Assembly (NCBI GenBank): GCA_016987375.1
Contig: PJRA01000263.1
Coordinates: forward strand, 4,252,958 to 4,316,957
Direction: 5' to 3'
DNA length: 64,000 nucleotides
DNA from: Brachionus koreanus
Taxonomy: Eukaryota; Rotifera; Eurotatoria; Ploima; Brachionidae
The notes beneath the pieces are model-generated. The model had not been told where the DNA came from, ran no database searches, and was given only the letters and a program-made list of their open reading frames with translations. Both the position numbers and the translations under genes were made by a program. The first letter of the stretch is position 1. The number at the start of each line of letters is the position of its first letter. Below are positions 1 through 13,311 of the stretch, piece after piece.

Positions 1-3000
1 AGGAGCGTCATAAAAGCGATGCGATGCATGAACGGCAAATGCATCGGTCAAAATCTAATTAAACTAGGCTTTGGCAAATCGAAGCCGACCAAAACTCTGT
101 GGCTAGACGGCATATCCGACCAGCTAAAAGAGTCGCATTTAAAAGAATTTTTTCGCACTCATTGCGAGAACGCCATCGAACAAATTCTAATCGATCGCAA
201 CAAATGTCAAGCACTTGTCTACTTTAGCGTGGTTGAAGACGCCAAAAACTGTGCCGAACGCATCCGCTCCAAGCGTTTCTATGATAAAAAAATAATGGTC
301 GACTTCGCCAGCAAAGAGTTTATATCGTCTCGATTTGAACACTTGCTCGATCCAAAGCATCATTTGTTCACCAATCACAACCGACTAAAGCCGGAGCTAA
401 AAGTCAAACGAGCACGTTCGCCACGCTCCAATTCGCTGAACGACTCGCGCTCATCTTCGTCTTCATCGTCAAGCTCAACGTCAAGTTCGGCATCGACCGA
501 AGCGACGCCTAATACGACCCGATCCGAATCGGTCGACTCGGCCGCCATTAAAAACGAAGACGACGATAAAAAACGACACTACTACGACGACCAGTATCCT
601 ATTGACGATTTGTCTCATGTGCTCAACTCAAGTAGTCAAAAGTACAAATTTTATCAGCCGTCCAACCGCAATCAGCATTCGCCATCCGATCTATCTCATT
701 TGCTTAACGACACGCCAAATCATTATCGCCGCTATTTTAACGAGCCGCCGAGCTATCACCATCATCGACACTACTATGATGATCGAGGCTACAGATCAAA
801 GTACTACAGCTACCATGTAGACAAGAGCTCGAGCTCGACTAGTCTCAATCCGAGCAGCTATTCATCTAAAAACCATAAAGAATCCAGTCGCAAAATACGT
901 GAAAAATCCAAGGCTAAATCGGAAAAGAAAAAGTCGAAAAATTCCAAGGTGTCCTCTTCGTCGTCAAGATCTTCGCTCGAAGAAGCAAAGAAAAAGCGCT
1001 CTCAATCGAGATCGCTGTCGAGCGATTCGTCCTCATCCATATCATCAGTGTCCAATACGTCGTCAAGGAAGAACACGAAAAAAAAATCCGACCATGACGA
1101 CATTAATCCGCAGCCGATGGACGTTGAAACACCCGACGAATCGGACAAAGTTCGCTCAACATCCCAGCCGAATACGCCTCAAGTTCTCAATGCGTCCAAA
1201 GCTAATTCTGTAACAATTCCTCTCGAGAGCAACTTAAATTGCAAAGATCCGCGCTTCAAAGGTACTGATTCACCTTCAACTTATCTAAGTTCGCACCAGT
1301 TCAATCAAGAAATAGAAATACCCAAATTTGGTCTTAAAAAACTTAAAAAAAATGCCAATTCTGTTCCTAAAAAAGAAGAAAATTTGCCCGATAACATCCA
1401 GGATACAAGTACAACCGCTACTAAAAACAACACAATGTCGCCATCAACCGATAGACGCTCTCTCGAAGAACGCATTAAAATGCTAGACGAAATGATGGAA
1501 CAACAAAAATCAAAGCAAATATCAAACGACTTATTATCCACCACCAGTTCATTGAGCAACAAATTTAGCTCCTTAAGTACTACACAAGTGCTTAAACAGC
1601 CATTTAAATTGTCAAAATTATTCGATGCTGACGAACAGCGTCTCAATCAATCGTCCAGTTTTTTGAGTCAAAAACTGGCCAATAGTCCATATTTTTCCAA
1701 AGTAGACAGTATTAACATGAATTTGGCACCACCTGGAGTCGCTGTATACGATCACATTAAGGTTATTTCACAAGTGAACAAATCTCCGAAACTACTTTTG
1801 CCCACATCAAACCCGACTGTAGCTCATGCTCAAAACTCGAGCCCAAGTCCTGGAACACCATCGACGCCCACTTCGGTTCAAATAGCCGAGAAGCTCGGCC
1901 TCAAAATTAAGGGTTGTTCGTCACTGATAAATTTTGCCAGTGACTTGCCTACTGTATCAGCTATTGCATCAACTTCCTCAACAAATATCAGCTCGCCTAC
2001 TATTTCAAATCCAATTAGTCCGCCACTTAAACCCAAAGATGCAATCAAAAGTGAACCCATCGATGTGTATAAAAATGATAATTTGAAAATAAATGAGACT
2101 AAAACCGGCACGACTAGACCTGAATCGGAAGAGGAAAAAATAAATATGGCCAATGTTAAAATAGAGCCCGAATCAAGCGAGCTTAAACAAATTTCGTCTA
2201 AAGCTAATGAGTGTGAACTAAAAATCTCGCAGAATATTCAAGCCAAAATGGACTTGAATTCGACACCTAAAATTCAGTCTAAAACAGACTCTCAATCTTT
2301 GGCTAAAACTCAACCTAAACTTGAAACTAGTTCGGATAGGATTAAGCCAAAAGTTGAACCCATTTCAGATTTAAAAGTTCACAAAAATGAGACTAATACA
2401 GAAGTTATGAGACCAATAGATGTGAAAACCGAACCAACTTTGGAAGTAAAAAATCAGTCAAAAATTGAGCTCAATAGCAACAACAAATCTCAAACTAAGA
2501 TTGAATCAAATACTGAAGCTAAATTGAGTGCAAAAAATGATGAGCCAAAACCATCAATTAAAGCCAATAATGAAACCAAAATTCAAAACAAAAACTGTGA
2601 AATTAGCACAGTAACAAAAACTCAATTAAAAATTGATGAATCAAAGACCCAAGCCAAACAAGAACTTAATTCGGAGTCCAAGATTTCATCTAAAACAAAT
2701 TCAAACGCCGATACAAAAGGTCAAACTAAGCCCGATTTGGCTAGCGATAGTAAAAATCAGTCAAAAACCACTGCTTCGAGCGAATCTAAAACCCAAACTA
2801 AATCGGATTTGCATTCGGATGCCAAGACAAAAACTGATTTGAATTCAGAGGCCAAAAATCAGACTAAAGCCGAGCACACAAATCAAGTTCTTAAGACCCA
2901 ATCTAAGGCAGACATTAATTTCGAGTCCAAGAGTCAAACAAAAAACGATTCGGAAACAAAACAAAATGACAGGACAAAAATACCTGTGCCTAAACCGACA

Positions 3001-6000
3001 ACAATCAAAAAACCCGAACAAAAACAATTGAATGTTGTTAAAAATTCAGTTAAGGACAATGCAAAAGAAATTAAATCACCATTGAAAAGCTCTTTAGCAG
3101 AGAAAACAGTTGGGAAAAGTGTGGATAAACTGAGCTCAAGCAAGTCTACAATCAAGACTGTATCGTCTGATAAAACAATTAAAAAAAAGGAGATAAAGTC
3201 TGAGCCAAAAATTCCTATTGTTAATAAAAAGGAGATAAAAACTGAGCCAAAAGTTGAACATAAAACAGAGCCTAAATCGACAGTCAAGGTCGAGAGCAAA
3301 ATAATGCATAAAAATGATGCAAAAAATGAGGAGAAAAAAAAAGAAGTGAACAAAAAAACATCTAATTTGAATGACTTATACGATTCGGAAGAAACCGATT
3401 CGGAAAATAAGCCCAAGAGCAAAGATAAACTTGGCAAAAAATCAGTTGTTTTAAAAAATAAAAGCGATGCAAATGATAAAAAATCGTTTATTAGAAAAAA
3501 CATAAACGATGTAAAGTCCAAGTCAAATAAGTTGAGTGTTAAGCCAAAGATTAAAGAAGATGCTAGATCCAAATGTGATACTTCATCGGACTCGTCGTCC
3601 GACTCATCGTCCGAGTCCGATTCAAGCGAGGAGTCTAGTAGCGAATCGAGTAAATCAGAGCACAAACGGTCAAAGAATAAGCATCATCAAAACGAGAAAA
3701 AAAAACTATCCAAAAAAGAAAAGAGACTTTTGTTGAAGAAAAAATCGCACAATAGCGACTCATCGGACAATAACGATCATTCGAGACGAGTAAAGAAAAA
3801 AAAGAGCTCGTCGGGCATTAATCGTGAATTGGCGTTCTTAATTGAGAATAAAGACGCTCTGGCATACAGCGGCTCGTTGTATGATCGTGTCAAGGCCAGA
3901 CCAAGACAGGCCGACACCAAAAAGAAAAAACGTAAGAATAAAAAATCGCGAAAAATAATCGTTCAAAGTGATCACAACGATTCAAGCGAGTCAAAATCGT
4001 CGGATAGCGATTCGAGCGAACAAAGCTCATCTAGTAGCAGCGAATCGGATTCGAAATCTAAATCGAAAAATCGTATAGAATCGTCGTCCGATTCCGATAC
4101 CGACAACAAAAAATGTCAAGTTAATCGCAAGAGACAAAAGAGTACCGATTCACTATTTGACTCGGAAGAAACTGTTGATTCAAAAAAAGAAGCTAACAAA
4201 GTGTTGGTCAAGCCAAGTCAAACAAATTTGATAAAACGATGTCGAACTGACTCGACAACGTCTTCTACATCGTCGAGTACGAAAAATCTTGGCCAGGAAC
4301 TGAGTGCCAAAAAGCGCAAACTGCCTGACGACGATTCAAATGAAACAAATCCATGTAAAACGCCGAAAAGTTCGACAACTACTAAGACTGTGACTAAGAC
4401 AGAAAAGACAGATAGTGTTAAATCAGTCAAAACTAATTTGGAGGCTAAAATGAAAAAACCATCGTCATCGGTGAACAAACAAGAAGTAAAAAATGATACA
4501 AAATTTAAAGTCGACGTCAAAAAAGATATCAGAAAAGAACCGAGTGTTAAGCCAATTCTAAATACTCCCAAGTTAAATAAAGTCAATAAAATTGAGATAA
4601 AAAATGAGAAAATTGAAATTAAAAAATCCAATTTAATTAAAAAAGAAGCTGTTAAAGTTAGAAAACCAAGTTTGAATTTAGAGAAAAATGAACAAATAAA
4701 AGAAACAAATCACAAAGACTCGGATAGTGTCAAGACAAGTTTGAGTTCGGGTAGTAGCAGCAGCATTGGTCATTGTGTAGACGAGGAATCTTTGACATTA
4801 ACAAAAATAATTAACGACACTGAGTCTGTGTGCCATGAGAATGGGGAAAATGTTGAAAACACTGACAAAAATACGACTAATTTAGATAAAGAAGATAAAC
4901 AAATTTTGAATGAAGCTACGACCAGCACTAATGAAATTAAACCATTAGAGACTATAAACGAAAATGAAGAGAAAGAAATTGAAATTAAAAATGAGCAATT
5001 TAAAACGGAGCTAAATGGTCTTGAAACAAATAGCGAGGAGGCCATGGATATAAAGGAAAACGTCATTAATGATGAGGAAAAAAATGATCAGAACCAAGCC
5101 AATATGCCAGTTTTAGAAGAAAAAATTGACCAAAATCAAGTCAATATGCCAGTTTTAGAAGAAAAAATTGATCAGAACCAAGCCAATATGCCAGTTTTAG
5201 AAGAAAAAATTGACCAAAATCAAGTCAATATGCCAGTTTTAGAAGAAAAAATTGATCAGAACCAAGCCAATATGCCAGTTTTAGAGGAAAAAATTGATCA
5301 GAACCAAGCCAATATGCCAGTTTTAGAAGAAAAAATTGACCAGAATCAAGTAGAAGAAGAGCAAAAGCAGGTAAAAGATCTATATGATCAAGAGAAACAA
5401 GTTAACGAGGAAACGAAATCTGATTCAATGGAGACAGATAGTTTGTCTCAAAATGAAATACCTGAAAAAACAGAGGCCATTGAGATTTCGAATGAATTAG
5501 TTGAAGCTAATGAACATGTCGAAGAAGTTAAAGACCAAAATTGTTCAACTCCTAAACCGCAGCTTGATTCACAAGATCTTGTTCCACAAGAGACTTGTGA
5601 AACAATGGTTATAAGCGAACCGCATAAAGTTGAACAATTTGATGAATGTGCGGATTCGACTGTTCAAACAAAGCCTGCCGATTTGGACTCGACTCAGGAC
5701 TATTCGAGCGAAACAATTGAAATGAATGAGCCTAAAATCGAGTCTGATCCAGCAAGTGAAATCAAAACTGATTTTAATCAAAATGATGCGTTACCACACA
5801 TTGCCAATGATACTTTTGAAAACGAGTCTAAAAACGAAGAAGATTTGCTCAAAATTGAACCTAGCATTAATTTGCTAAAACAAAATGAACCAATGCCAGA
5901 ATTAGATGAGCAAACCAAACCAGAAGAACAATTAAATAGTGAAGTTCATTTGAAACATGAAAAAGAAATAATAGCACAATCAGAACTTGAATTAGAACAA

Positions 6001-8431
6001 AAAGAAGAGAAGAAAAAAGAAAATGCGACTAAAGAGAGCATAACAGACTTAGGTCTAAATCAATCAAGTAGCATTTTTAGCTTATCAACAGTATCGCCAA
6101 ATTCTATTCAGTTTAATCCAGCTCAAATGGACCTTAATTCAGCCATGTCTTTGACAGCTAGTTTGAACAATTTAAATGAAACCAAACAAGAGACTAATTT
6201 AGAATTGGATAAAGAAAAAGTCGCCAATGAACAAGTCAAAGAACCAGTTATTGAACAAAGCGACAATTCAGCACAAAAAACATCATCAAATATGGATATG
6301 CTATTGGAGGCAATTATGGTCGATCAGCCTAAAAATGAAAAAGATAAAAAATCAGAAAAACATAATAACCATCATCATCATCATAATCATCACCACCACC
6401 ATCATCATAACCATCACAAACAACACAAGTCTGAAGATAAACAAGAAAAAATTGAAAAACAAACAAATACAAATGTCGAGTCGAAAAATATATTTGATAC
6501 AAATGCAAATATTGGTAATTATGTAACACCCAATTTTGGCTCGTTTTTGGGTTCACCATCACCATCTACAACACCACAAAAAAACTCGTTTGCTTACAGC
6601 ATGCCATTTATTTTAGGAAATACACCAAAAACAAAAGAAGAACCACAGCAGTCGACAATAACGCCTCAAAATTCTTTCTCAATACAATCACATTTAAAGA
6701 GCAGTCCCTCACCTGTCACTCAATCGCATCAGTTTGTTCAACCAACTATTCCAAATTTGAATTCATTAGACAATTGGCAAGCTGCTTACACTAAGTATCC
6801 TTTAACTTTTTTGGCCCCACCACCACAATATCAACAACAGCAGCAGCAACAGCAACCACAACAGCAACAACATCAGCAACAGCAAGGCAGCAAGACCAAG
6901 CAATCTCCCTCTTCGTCACCATCACCAAAAGTTACTACTCCCAAACCTCTACCAACTACACCTATTTCAGCAACAGAAACAAACATATTCCCTGGCTACG
7001 ATTACTTAGACAAAATGCATCTTTTGCTACCACACGTTCCTGCTCAGCTTCCATTTAATCCGTTGGTTAGTACCGCCATTAATCAAAGACCGGTAAATGT
7101 GCAACAAACTCCAAAACAACCCATACAAAACATGTCAGTGACTTCGACTACCCCATCGAAACATTCTAGTGTTAAACCTGGAAAAAAACAAATCGCAAAA
7201 GAATATGAGCAGCAGCAATTGCAGCAGCAACAACAACAACAACAACAGCAGCAGCAGCAGCAAACACCTAGTCAAATAATGGCACCAAATACATTACCAA
7301 ATTTTCCTCAATTTCCAACTGCTCAAACATCGGCCAACAACCCCTCATTTACGAATTATTATTCACCATTTAATGATTTGCGCTTCCCGTTTTTATTCGC
7401 TGCGGCTGCTGCTCAAAATCAGTTTCCTGACTTGGCAAGTACTCAATCAAATCAACAGCAACCATCGAATACAACAAATCAACCAAATTTTAAGCCTAAC
7501 ATGGATTACATGAGTCAAATGATGATGTCAAGTTTCCCGAATGTGTACAACGATAATCGACAATCAAATCAATTTGGAAATTTTTTGTCGTCTCAATTAA
7601 ATCAATTCGGACCTAATGCCTATTTAAATCAAGAGCAAAAAAAAGATGAATCCAACTTGTTCACGGGATATACCGAATTTCAAGATCGAAATAACATCAT
7701 TTGGTATGGAAGTTTTACTATTAAAAATGATACAGCCTCAATTGGCATGAATTTTGTGGCTGGAAATATGGAGATCGCCAAGAGTTGTTTGGGCCAAATG
7801 TCTCTTGAGAGTAACAACACGCCGTTGAGGATTCTTCAACGTATGAGACTTGAACAAAGTCAGTTGGAAGGCGTTCAACGAAAATTGCAACTTGAAAATG
7901 AACATTGCATTCTGATTGCAGTACCTTATGGAGCAAATATGCTCGAACAAATGAAACAAACTAATAATTTAAAAAACGGATTTATTAATTATTTATTGGA
8001 AAAGAAAGCGGCTGGAATTGTCAATGTAAATGTTCCAAATGTAAGTATTTTTTAAAATTTTAATTTTTTTTTTTTTAAATATGAATCAATCGCATGAGCA
8101 ATGAATTTATTTCATAATTTTTTTTTCAACTTAGAAAGATTTAACAAAAATTAATCTAGAAAATTATATGAATAAAAATTGATTTATAAATTAAAATATT
8201 TTTAGCAAATTTTTTTTTTTTAAGTTTCTATTTAGTTATCGAAGAATATCAATATCAAAAGAAAAATAATCTAAGCTGTATTTAATTCCTTTTTATTTTT
8301 AGACATCGTACGTGGTTCACATATTTCCACCATGTGATTTTACAAGCGATATAATGAGAAAGCGAGCACCGGAGATGAGCAAAAAACTCGGCGATTACAC
8401 ACATTTGTTTATTGTAATCGCAACAGTATGA
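1..8431 (+). CDS. spen: Spen/SHARP-family RNA-binding transcriptional co-repressor, 5' partial
   Basis: The frame is open from base 1, so the gene starts left of the window. Two exons are seen: 1-8040 and 8303-8431, joined at a gtaagt donor and a ttttag acceptor in phase 0, giving 2722 visible residues. Residues 1-25 look like the end of one RRM (KLGFGKS). Residues 30-101 form a further RRM ending KIMVDFASKEF, as in Spen. The middle (about 105-2540) is Ser/Lys/Glu-rich low complexity with a 14-residue tandem repeat, a His tract and two Gln tracts. The C-terminus (about 2553-2722) is a SPOC domain (GYTEF, IWYGSF) that is completed only by the second exon (YVVHIFPPCDF, HLFIVIATV). In known Spen proteins the RRMs bind RNA and SPOC recruits co-repressors in the nucleus. 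The antisense and off-frame ORFs here are shadows. The family call is firm; orthology within it is inferred. Confidence 0.93.
5086..5352 (+). repeat. 42-bp in-frame tandem repeat in spen, about 6.4 copies
   Basis: The unit encodes 14 residues of the form DQNQ(A/V)NMPVLEEKI. Copies alternate between an Ala type (gatcagaaccaagcc) and a Val type (gaccaaaatcaagtc), in the order A, V, A, V, A, A, then a partial copy. The alternation shows that an 84-bp pair was duplicated, followed by a single-unit step. The frame is kept throughout. Confidence 0.95.
6358..6432 (+). repeat. Histidine-rich tract in spen (CAT/CAC repeats)
   Basis: A run of CAT and CAC codons interrupted by AAC/AAT gives a stretch of about 20 residues that is nearly all His with a few Asn and Lys. 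Mixed synonymous codons suggest that selection keeps the amino-acid tract. His tracts often occur in nuclear-speckle proteins; that role here is inference. Confidence 0.9.
6829..7262 (+). repeat. Two glutamine tracts in spen
   Basis: Mixed CAA/CAG runs lie at about 6829-6888 and 7207-7262, separated by a Ser/Pro/Thr-rich stretch. They belong to the disordered region before the SPOC domain and are likely to vary in length between individuals. Confidence 0.9.
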
Positions 8432-10775
8432 GCAGTCACAAAGCGGATCTCAACATGAAAGCCCCACACGAACTATAGACCACTTGTCAATATAATTTTT
8501 TTTTGAATAATTCATGTACACTGTGATCGTTTATAAAGCAATTGGAGCTTTTTTTTTGTTTTAGAGAAATTAAGTCTTAATCGTCTGAGAATTTTAAGAA
8601 AAGATAAATTAAAGTGAGAAAAAAAATAACAGGATTAATTTTGTAAATATTTTTTTTTTGAGTCATCATAGATTAAGCAATAGCAAACAACCAGAATTCT
8701 TTATTAGATATAATTGACATATTCTCATACAGATGTTCTTAGTCAGTTTTGTTTTCTTTTTCTTTGCTAAGTTATTTTTCATTGTTGTCTTGGTCAAGAC
8801 TTGGTTTGAATGTTAGATCTTTAATGATTATTAATAGCCTATAAAAACGAAAAAATCTTTTATATATATTCAATTATAACTGCTTATTGAATATTGATAT
8901 TGTTATATTTTTCATCGTATTTTCTTTTTTTCATCGTTTTTTTTTATTGTATTTTTTAACTTTTTTTGATTGTAAATTTAAAAAAAAATGTTCACATAAA
9001 GCTAAAATAAAAAGTTCAAAAATTTAATCTATTTTTATTTAATCACTTTTATGTTAAGAACCAAATTTTAGTTTAAAACACAATAAATCACAAATTGTGG
9101 CCATTTTTAATTTTTATGAATTTTTTAGCTAGTTAACTAAATTCTTAAATAATGAGACTAACGATTTAAGCTTGAAAATTTGTAAAAAAAATTTACTAGA
9201 ATTCTTCTCCAAAAATTTGTGCTTTAAAGAATTAAAGTTTTTTTAATCTTAAAAATTAATAATTAACTTCATCTCAATGATGACTTAAACATTAATTTTT
9301 TTTTTAATTAATGGCAATTATGACAATGATACAAATGTATAAATAGAGAATTAGTAATATTCACATAAATTAGTAATTTTAAATGCTAATTTTGTTAAAT
9401 TAATAATCTTATGGATAAAATTATAAAATAAAATCAAATAAGAAAATATTGGTATTGACATCAATTAAAAAGAAATTTCAAAAGTTTGACTGGTTTTAAT
9501 AAAAATTGAAGGTAAAAATGAAAGCAGCAAAAAAAAGTGCATTTTGAAGTATATTTGATTATTTTCTTTTGATCAGTTTTAAAAATAAAAGCTTAAAAAT
9601 ACAGTTTTAAAAAAATAATATTTTATTTTTGCGCACGAGTTTTAATTTGGTTTGCTTTGAAATTTAAAAATTTCTACTATAATTCATTTAGGCTCTTATT
9701 TTAATTGATTAAGAATGAAATCAGATTAGAGGAATTTTTTAATTAATTAAAATTAAACTGAATTTAATTTTGATCTTAATTTTTAATTAATTAATTTGGA
9801 AGCTTTTCTAAAATTTTAATGAAATATATAAATATCTAAATAATATTTGTTTTCAATTTAATAATATAGATTTTCTATCTGTATACTTTTAGTGAGTGTT
9901 TTAAAAAATTCTTAACATTGGTCTTAGAATATTTTGGCATTCAATTACTAATCTAAAGTTCTTTATCCTAAAATCCCAAACCCAGTTTCTAAAATTTAGT
10001 TCCACTATTCCTAATTTGAATTTTTTAAAAGCTAAATTTTCTTACCAAACTTACGCATCATTGAGATCAATATGTTTTTAAAATTTAGGTTGATATTTGT
10101 TTTTGTACCTTGATATAATAATTTTTCATTTAAATTAATTTAATGTTAATTTTTTGGCTAATGTTAAATTAAGTTTTTTTTTTCATAATTCTTGTTTAAT
10201 TGTTCCAATAATCATTTTGTCATTTCTATGATTTTTTAAAAATTAAAAAAACATTCGAAATTTTTTTTTAATATTTTTTAGAGATGATGAAATGATAAAG
10301 AGATGATAAATCTCAGATAAGATGATATTTTTTACATTCTAAATTTTTCATATGGCCTCATTACCAAAATAAATATGTTAAGAATGTTATTTCATTCTAT
10401 TAAATATTTGCTAGAATAAAAAAGACATAAATTTAATATCACATTAGTTCTATTTAATTATTTATAAAAAAGTTCTTAAATTTTTGGCTAAAAGATCTAT
10501 TTCAATTCATTTAAAATGGCTTATCTTTAGCATGTAAACATTCAATTTAGAGAGAGAAAGCGTTTTTGTTCGTTTCAAAGCTAAATTATGAAATGTAAAG
10601 ACACTTTACATTTTAATCTTAATCCCACTTCTTTCATTCATATTTTGTTTTTTTCTATCTTATAAGCGTGTGTATTTTTTAAAAAAAAAAATTTTCAAAC
10701 AAGATTTTTACTAAAATTAGAATTTTATGTATGCATCTAAATTTTGTTGTTTAAGCCTTAGAAATTTGATCAATC
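8432..10775. other. spen 3' UTR and intergenic AT-rich DNA
   Basis: No coding frame of significance on either strand. The first part must hold the spen 3' UTR; an AATAAA lies at 9006-9011 and more A-rich signals follow. The rest is poly-A/poly-T-rich spacer in which I see no recognisable element. Confidence 0.6.
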
Positions 10776-11244
10776 ATGAAATTCCGATTCCGTGAGGAAA
10801 ATACTCTTGGTAAGTACATTTGTGCCTAATGGATAATGATATTTTTGTTTTGATTAAAGAACATAGAAAAATAGAAGCTGAAAAAATTCGTACAAAGTAC
10901 CCGGATAGAATTCCTGTATTTTAAATAATCAAGGTTAAAAATAAAAGAAGCATATTCATTAAAAAATCTGATTTAAGGTAATTGTTGAAAGAGTACCGAA
11001 TTCACAAATTTCAGAGATTGACAAGCGCAAATTTTTGGTTCCAAACGACATATCAGTCGCTCAATTTATGTGGATAATTCGTAAGCGAATTCAGCTACCA
11101 TCCGAAAAAGCTATATTCTTGTTTGTTAAAAAAACAATACCACAGTCGTCGTCAACAATAGGACATGTATACAACAATTTTAAAGATGATGATGGCTTTC
11201 TTTACATTGCCTATAGTGGTGAAAACACATTCGGAAATTATTAA
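10776..11244 (+). CDS. GABARAP: Atg8/GABARAP-family autophagy ubiquitin-like modifier
   Basis: Three exons, 10776-10809, 10860-10915 and 10978-11244, join in phase to give 118 residues, close to the 117 of human GABARAP. The protein starts MKFRFREENTLEHRK, carries the family run EKIRTKYPDRIPVIVE, and continues FLVPNDISVAQF and IRKRIQL. It ends FLYIAYSGENTFGNY. In this family Atg4 cuts after the conserved Gly, which is then joined to phosphatidylethanolamine on autophagosome membranes; here that Gly is residue 116 with two residues (Asn-Tyr) after it. The TFG before the cut is more like yeast Atg8 and LC3 than the usual VYG of GABARAP, while the N-terminus is GABARAP-like. An AATAAA at 11345-11350 suits the 3' end. 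Confidence 0.93.
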
Positions 11245-11509
11245 ATTTCAATTTTGTCAAAATTTTCTTTTCTTTATTAGTTAAGATTTTAAGATTTTTT
11301 TATTCGCTTCCAACTAATATTTACTTTTTTTTGATCATATTCTAAATAAATTATTATTATTTGATATTTTAGTAAAAAATTTAATATTTTATTCTCAAAA
11401 TAATAATATAAATTGGTCAAGAAAGAAAATATTTTTTTGATATTAAGAAAATAACATAAACAGTGATAATTTCTATTAATTAAAGAAGAAACAAAAATTA
11501 TATCGTTTG

Positions 11510-11892
11510 TTAAGGGTAGATTTTACTAACTTGAGAACTAGAAGATTAACAGATGATCTAATCCAGATGTTCAAATTGGTAAACAATTATGAACAAATTG
11601 AATTTAATAAAGGAATCATATAGAGTCTTAACACAAAACCTGGTAGCCGAAGACACGAGTTTAGGAGAAATAGCTATTGTCTTACTCGTGAAAGAATAAA
11701 TAACTGTCTTCCGAGATTTAACTTTTCTACAAAAAGATTCGTAAATGGACGGAATGAACTCCCGGAAGATGTAGTAAATGCAAAGAGCCTTAATAGTTTC
11801 AAAGCGAAGCTTAATAGTTTGATGGCGAAACAAAAAGAAGCGACTGCTACAGCTCTTAAGGTGCAGTTTATAATACTACTACTACTACTATT
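11510..11892 (+). mobile_element. 3' end of a degenerate non-LTR retrotransposon (LINE)
   Basis: Frame 11525+3n reads RRLTDDLIQMFKLVNNYEQ, one stop, RRHEFRRNSYCLTRERINN and then FVNGRNELPEDVVNAKSLNSF. This is the pattern of the region after the reverse-transcriptase core in many CR1/Jockey-like LINEs (RR..GDLI..FK..., WN.LP..VV.A.S...FK). An in-frame stop at about 11604 breaks it. It ends in an (ACT)n tail at about 11873-11891, as CR1/L2-type elements do. The 5' part is missing. ORFs on the other strand are shadows. Confidence 0.8.
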
Positions 11893-12473
11893 TATTTCTA
11901 TGCTTTTGAAAATCATCTAATACTTCTGTATTGCAAGTCTAATTTATTTTAAATTTTAACTAAACTTTTTTCGTAGTTTTTTATTTTTATTTTTTATAGT
12001 TTTGCAATATGCTGTACTTATCTATAGAGCTTTTTCGAAACTACTTTCGATCATATTAAAATTTTTTGATTCTCATCTCAATTTTTTGATTATTACAATT
12101 ATAATATTTTGATTTAAGATATGATTTTAAAAAAATGATTAAGTTTATTGAATAAAAAAACAAATAAAGAAATTAAAAAATTGGTTCAAAAACCCCTCCG
12201 TCTTTTGAGTGTTAACCAAATGCTCATAGTACCAAATCATATGTTTAAATTATTCTTATTAATAATTTTAAATATAAAAAGTAGCTTTAATATTTCGAAT
12301 ATTTTTTTAAATTAAATGCTAATTTTTATCTTATGAAATTAATTAGATGGAACTTGGTTCATGATTTGTTCATCTAGAATTTTAGGCTTATGTCTGATCA
12401 TTATTTTCCCCATTCAAACCTTCATTCAAAGTTATGAACGATGCAGTTAAATATCTTCTTAACATTTTGGTCA

Positions 12474-13311
12474 AATAATAGTTAATATTCTACGGTCAAG
12501 TTTAGTTTAACTAAACTGACAAAGCAGGAAGACTAATGTAATCCCGCTATCATTTTTTTGTTTCTACCGACATTGTCCAATCTGTTTTTGAACTGGTTGA
12601 TCGAACTNNNNNNNNNNNNNNNNNNNNNNNNNNNNNNNNNNNNNNNNNNNNNNNNNNNNNNNNNNNNNNNNNNNNNNNNNNNNNNNNNNNNNNNNNNNNN
12701 NNNNNNNNNNNNNNNNNNNNNNNNNNNNNNNNNNNNNNNNNNNNNNNNNNNNNNNNNNNNNNNNNNNNNNNNNNNNNNNNNNNNNNNNNNNNNNNNNNNN
12801 NNNNNNNNNNNNNNNNNNNNNNNNNNNNNNNNNNNNNNNNNNNNNNNNNNNNNNNNNNNNNNNNNNNNNNNNNNNNNNNNNNNNNNNNNNNNNNNNNNNN
12901 NNNNNNNNNNNNNNNNNNNNNNNNNNNNNNNNNNNNNNNNNNNNNNNNNNNNNNNNNNNNNNNNNNNNNNNNNNNNNNNNNNNNNNNNNNNNNNNNNNNN
13001 NNNNNNNNNNNNNNNNNNNNNNNNNNNNNNNNNNNNNNNNNNNNNNNNNNNNNNNNNNNNNNNNNNNNNNNNNNNNNNNNNNNNNNNNNNNNNNNNNNNN
13101 NNNNNNNNNNNNNNNNNNNNNNNNNNNNNNNNNNNNNNNNNNNNNNNNNNNNNNNNNNNNNNNNNNNNNNNNNNTAGCATTTGATCACTTGTATTTCTAA
13201 TGAAACTAATTAATTTGCTGTCATCCGCAAACAGCTTGCAAAAGTAACTTACTAGATCTGGTAAATCATTTATGAAGATCAGGAATAGTAACGGACCAAT
13301 AGTAACGAATG
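12474..13311 (-). mobile_element. 5'-truncated LINE with reverse-transcriptase motifs, spanning an assembly gap
   Basis: Read on the minus strand, the segment right of the gap encodes GPLLFLIFINDLP and then CKLFADDSKL, which holds the catalytic (F/Y)ADD motif of reverse transcriptase. Left of the gap the same frame gives SSINQFKNRLDNVGRNKKM and a stop near 12533. Left of that lies a 3' UTR ending in a tail near 12474. The sequence just before GPLLF (LPFVTI) is not the expected G(V/I)PQGS run, so the copy is truncated there, as is common for LINEs. The 567 N inside are a multiple of three, but the gap size may be only an estimate. Confidence 0.85.
12608..13174. other. Assembly gap (567 N)
   Basis: Unknown bases. 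Both flanks belong to the same LINE copy, which suggests that the repeat itself caused the assembly break. The three gap-spanning ORFs are not independent evidence of genes. Confidence 0.99.

Noticed and set aside
2934..3665. Antisense ORF of 243 codons within spen
   Set aside because: It is the complement of Ser/Lys/Asp-rich codons, giving a low-complexity Ser/Leu/Phe protein with no family features. The sense frame is a proven gene.
5086..5352. CRISPR-like regular repeats
   Set aside because: The units are contiguous, without unique spacers, and keep the reading frame of spen; this is a coding minisatellite in a eukaryote.
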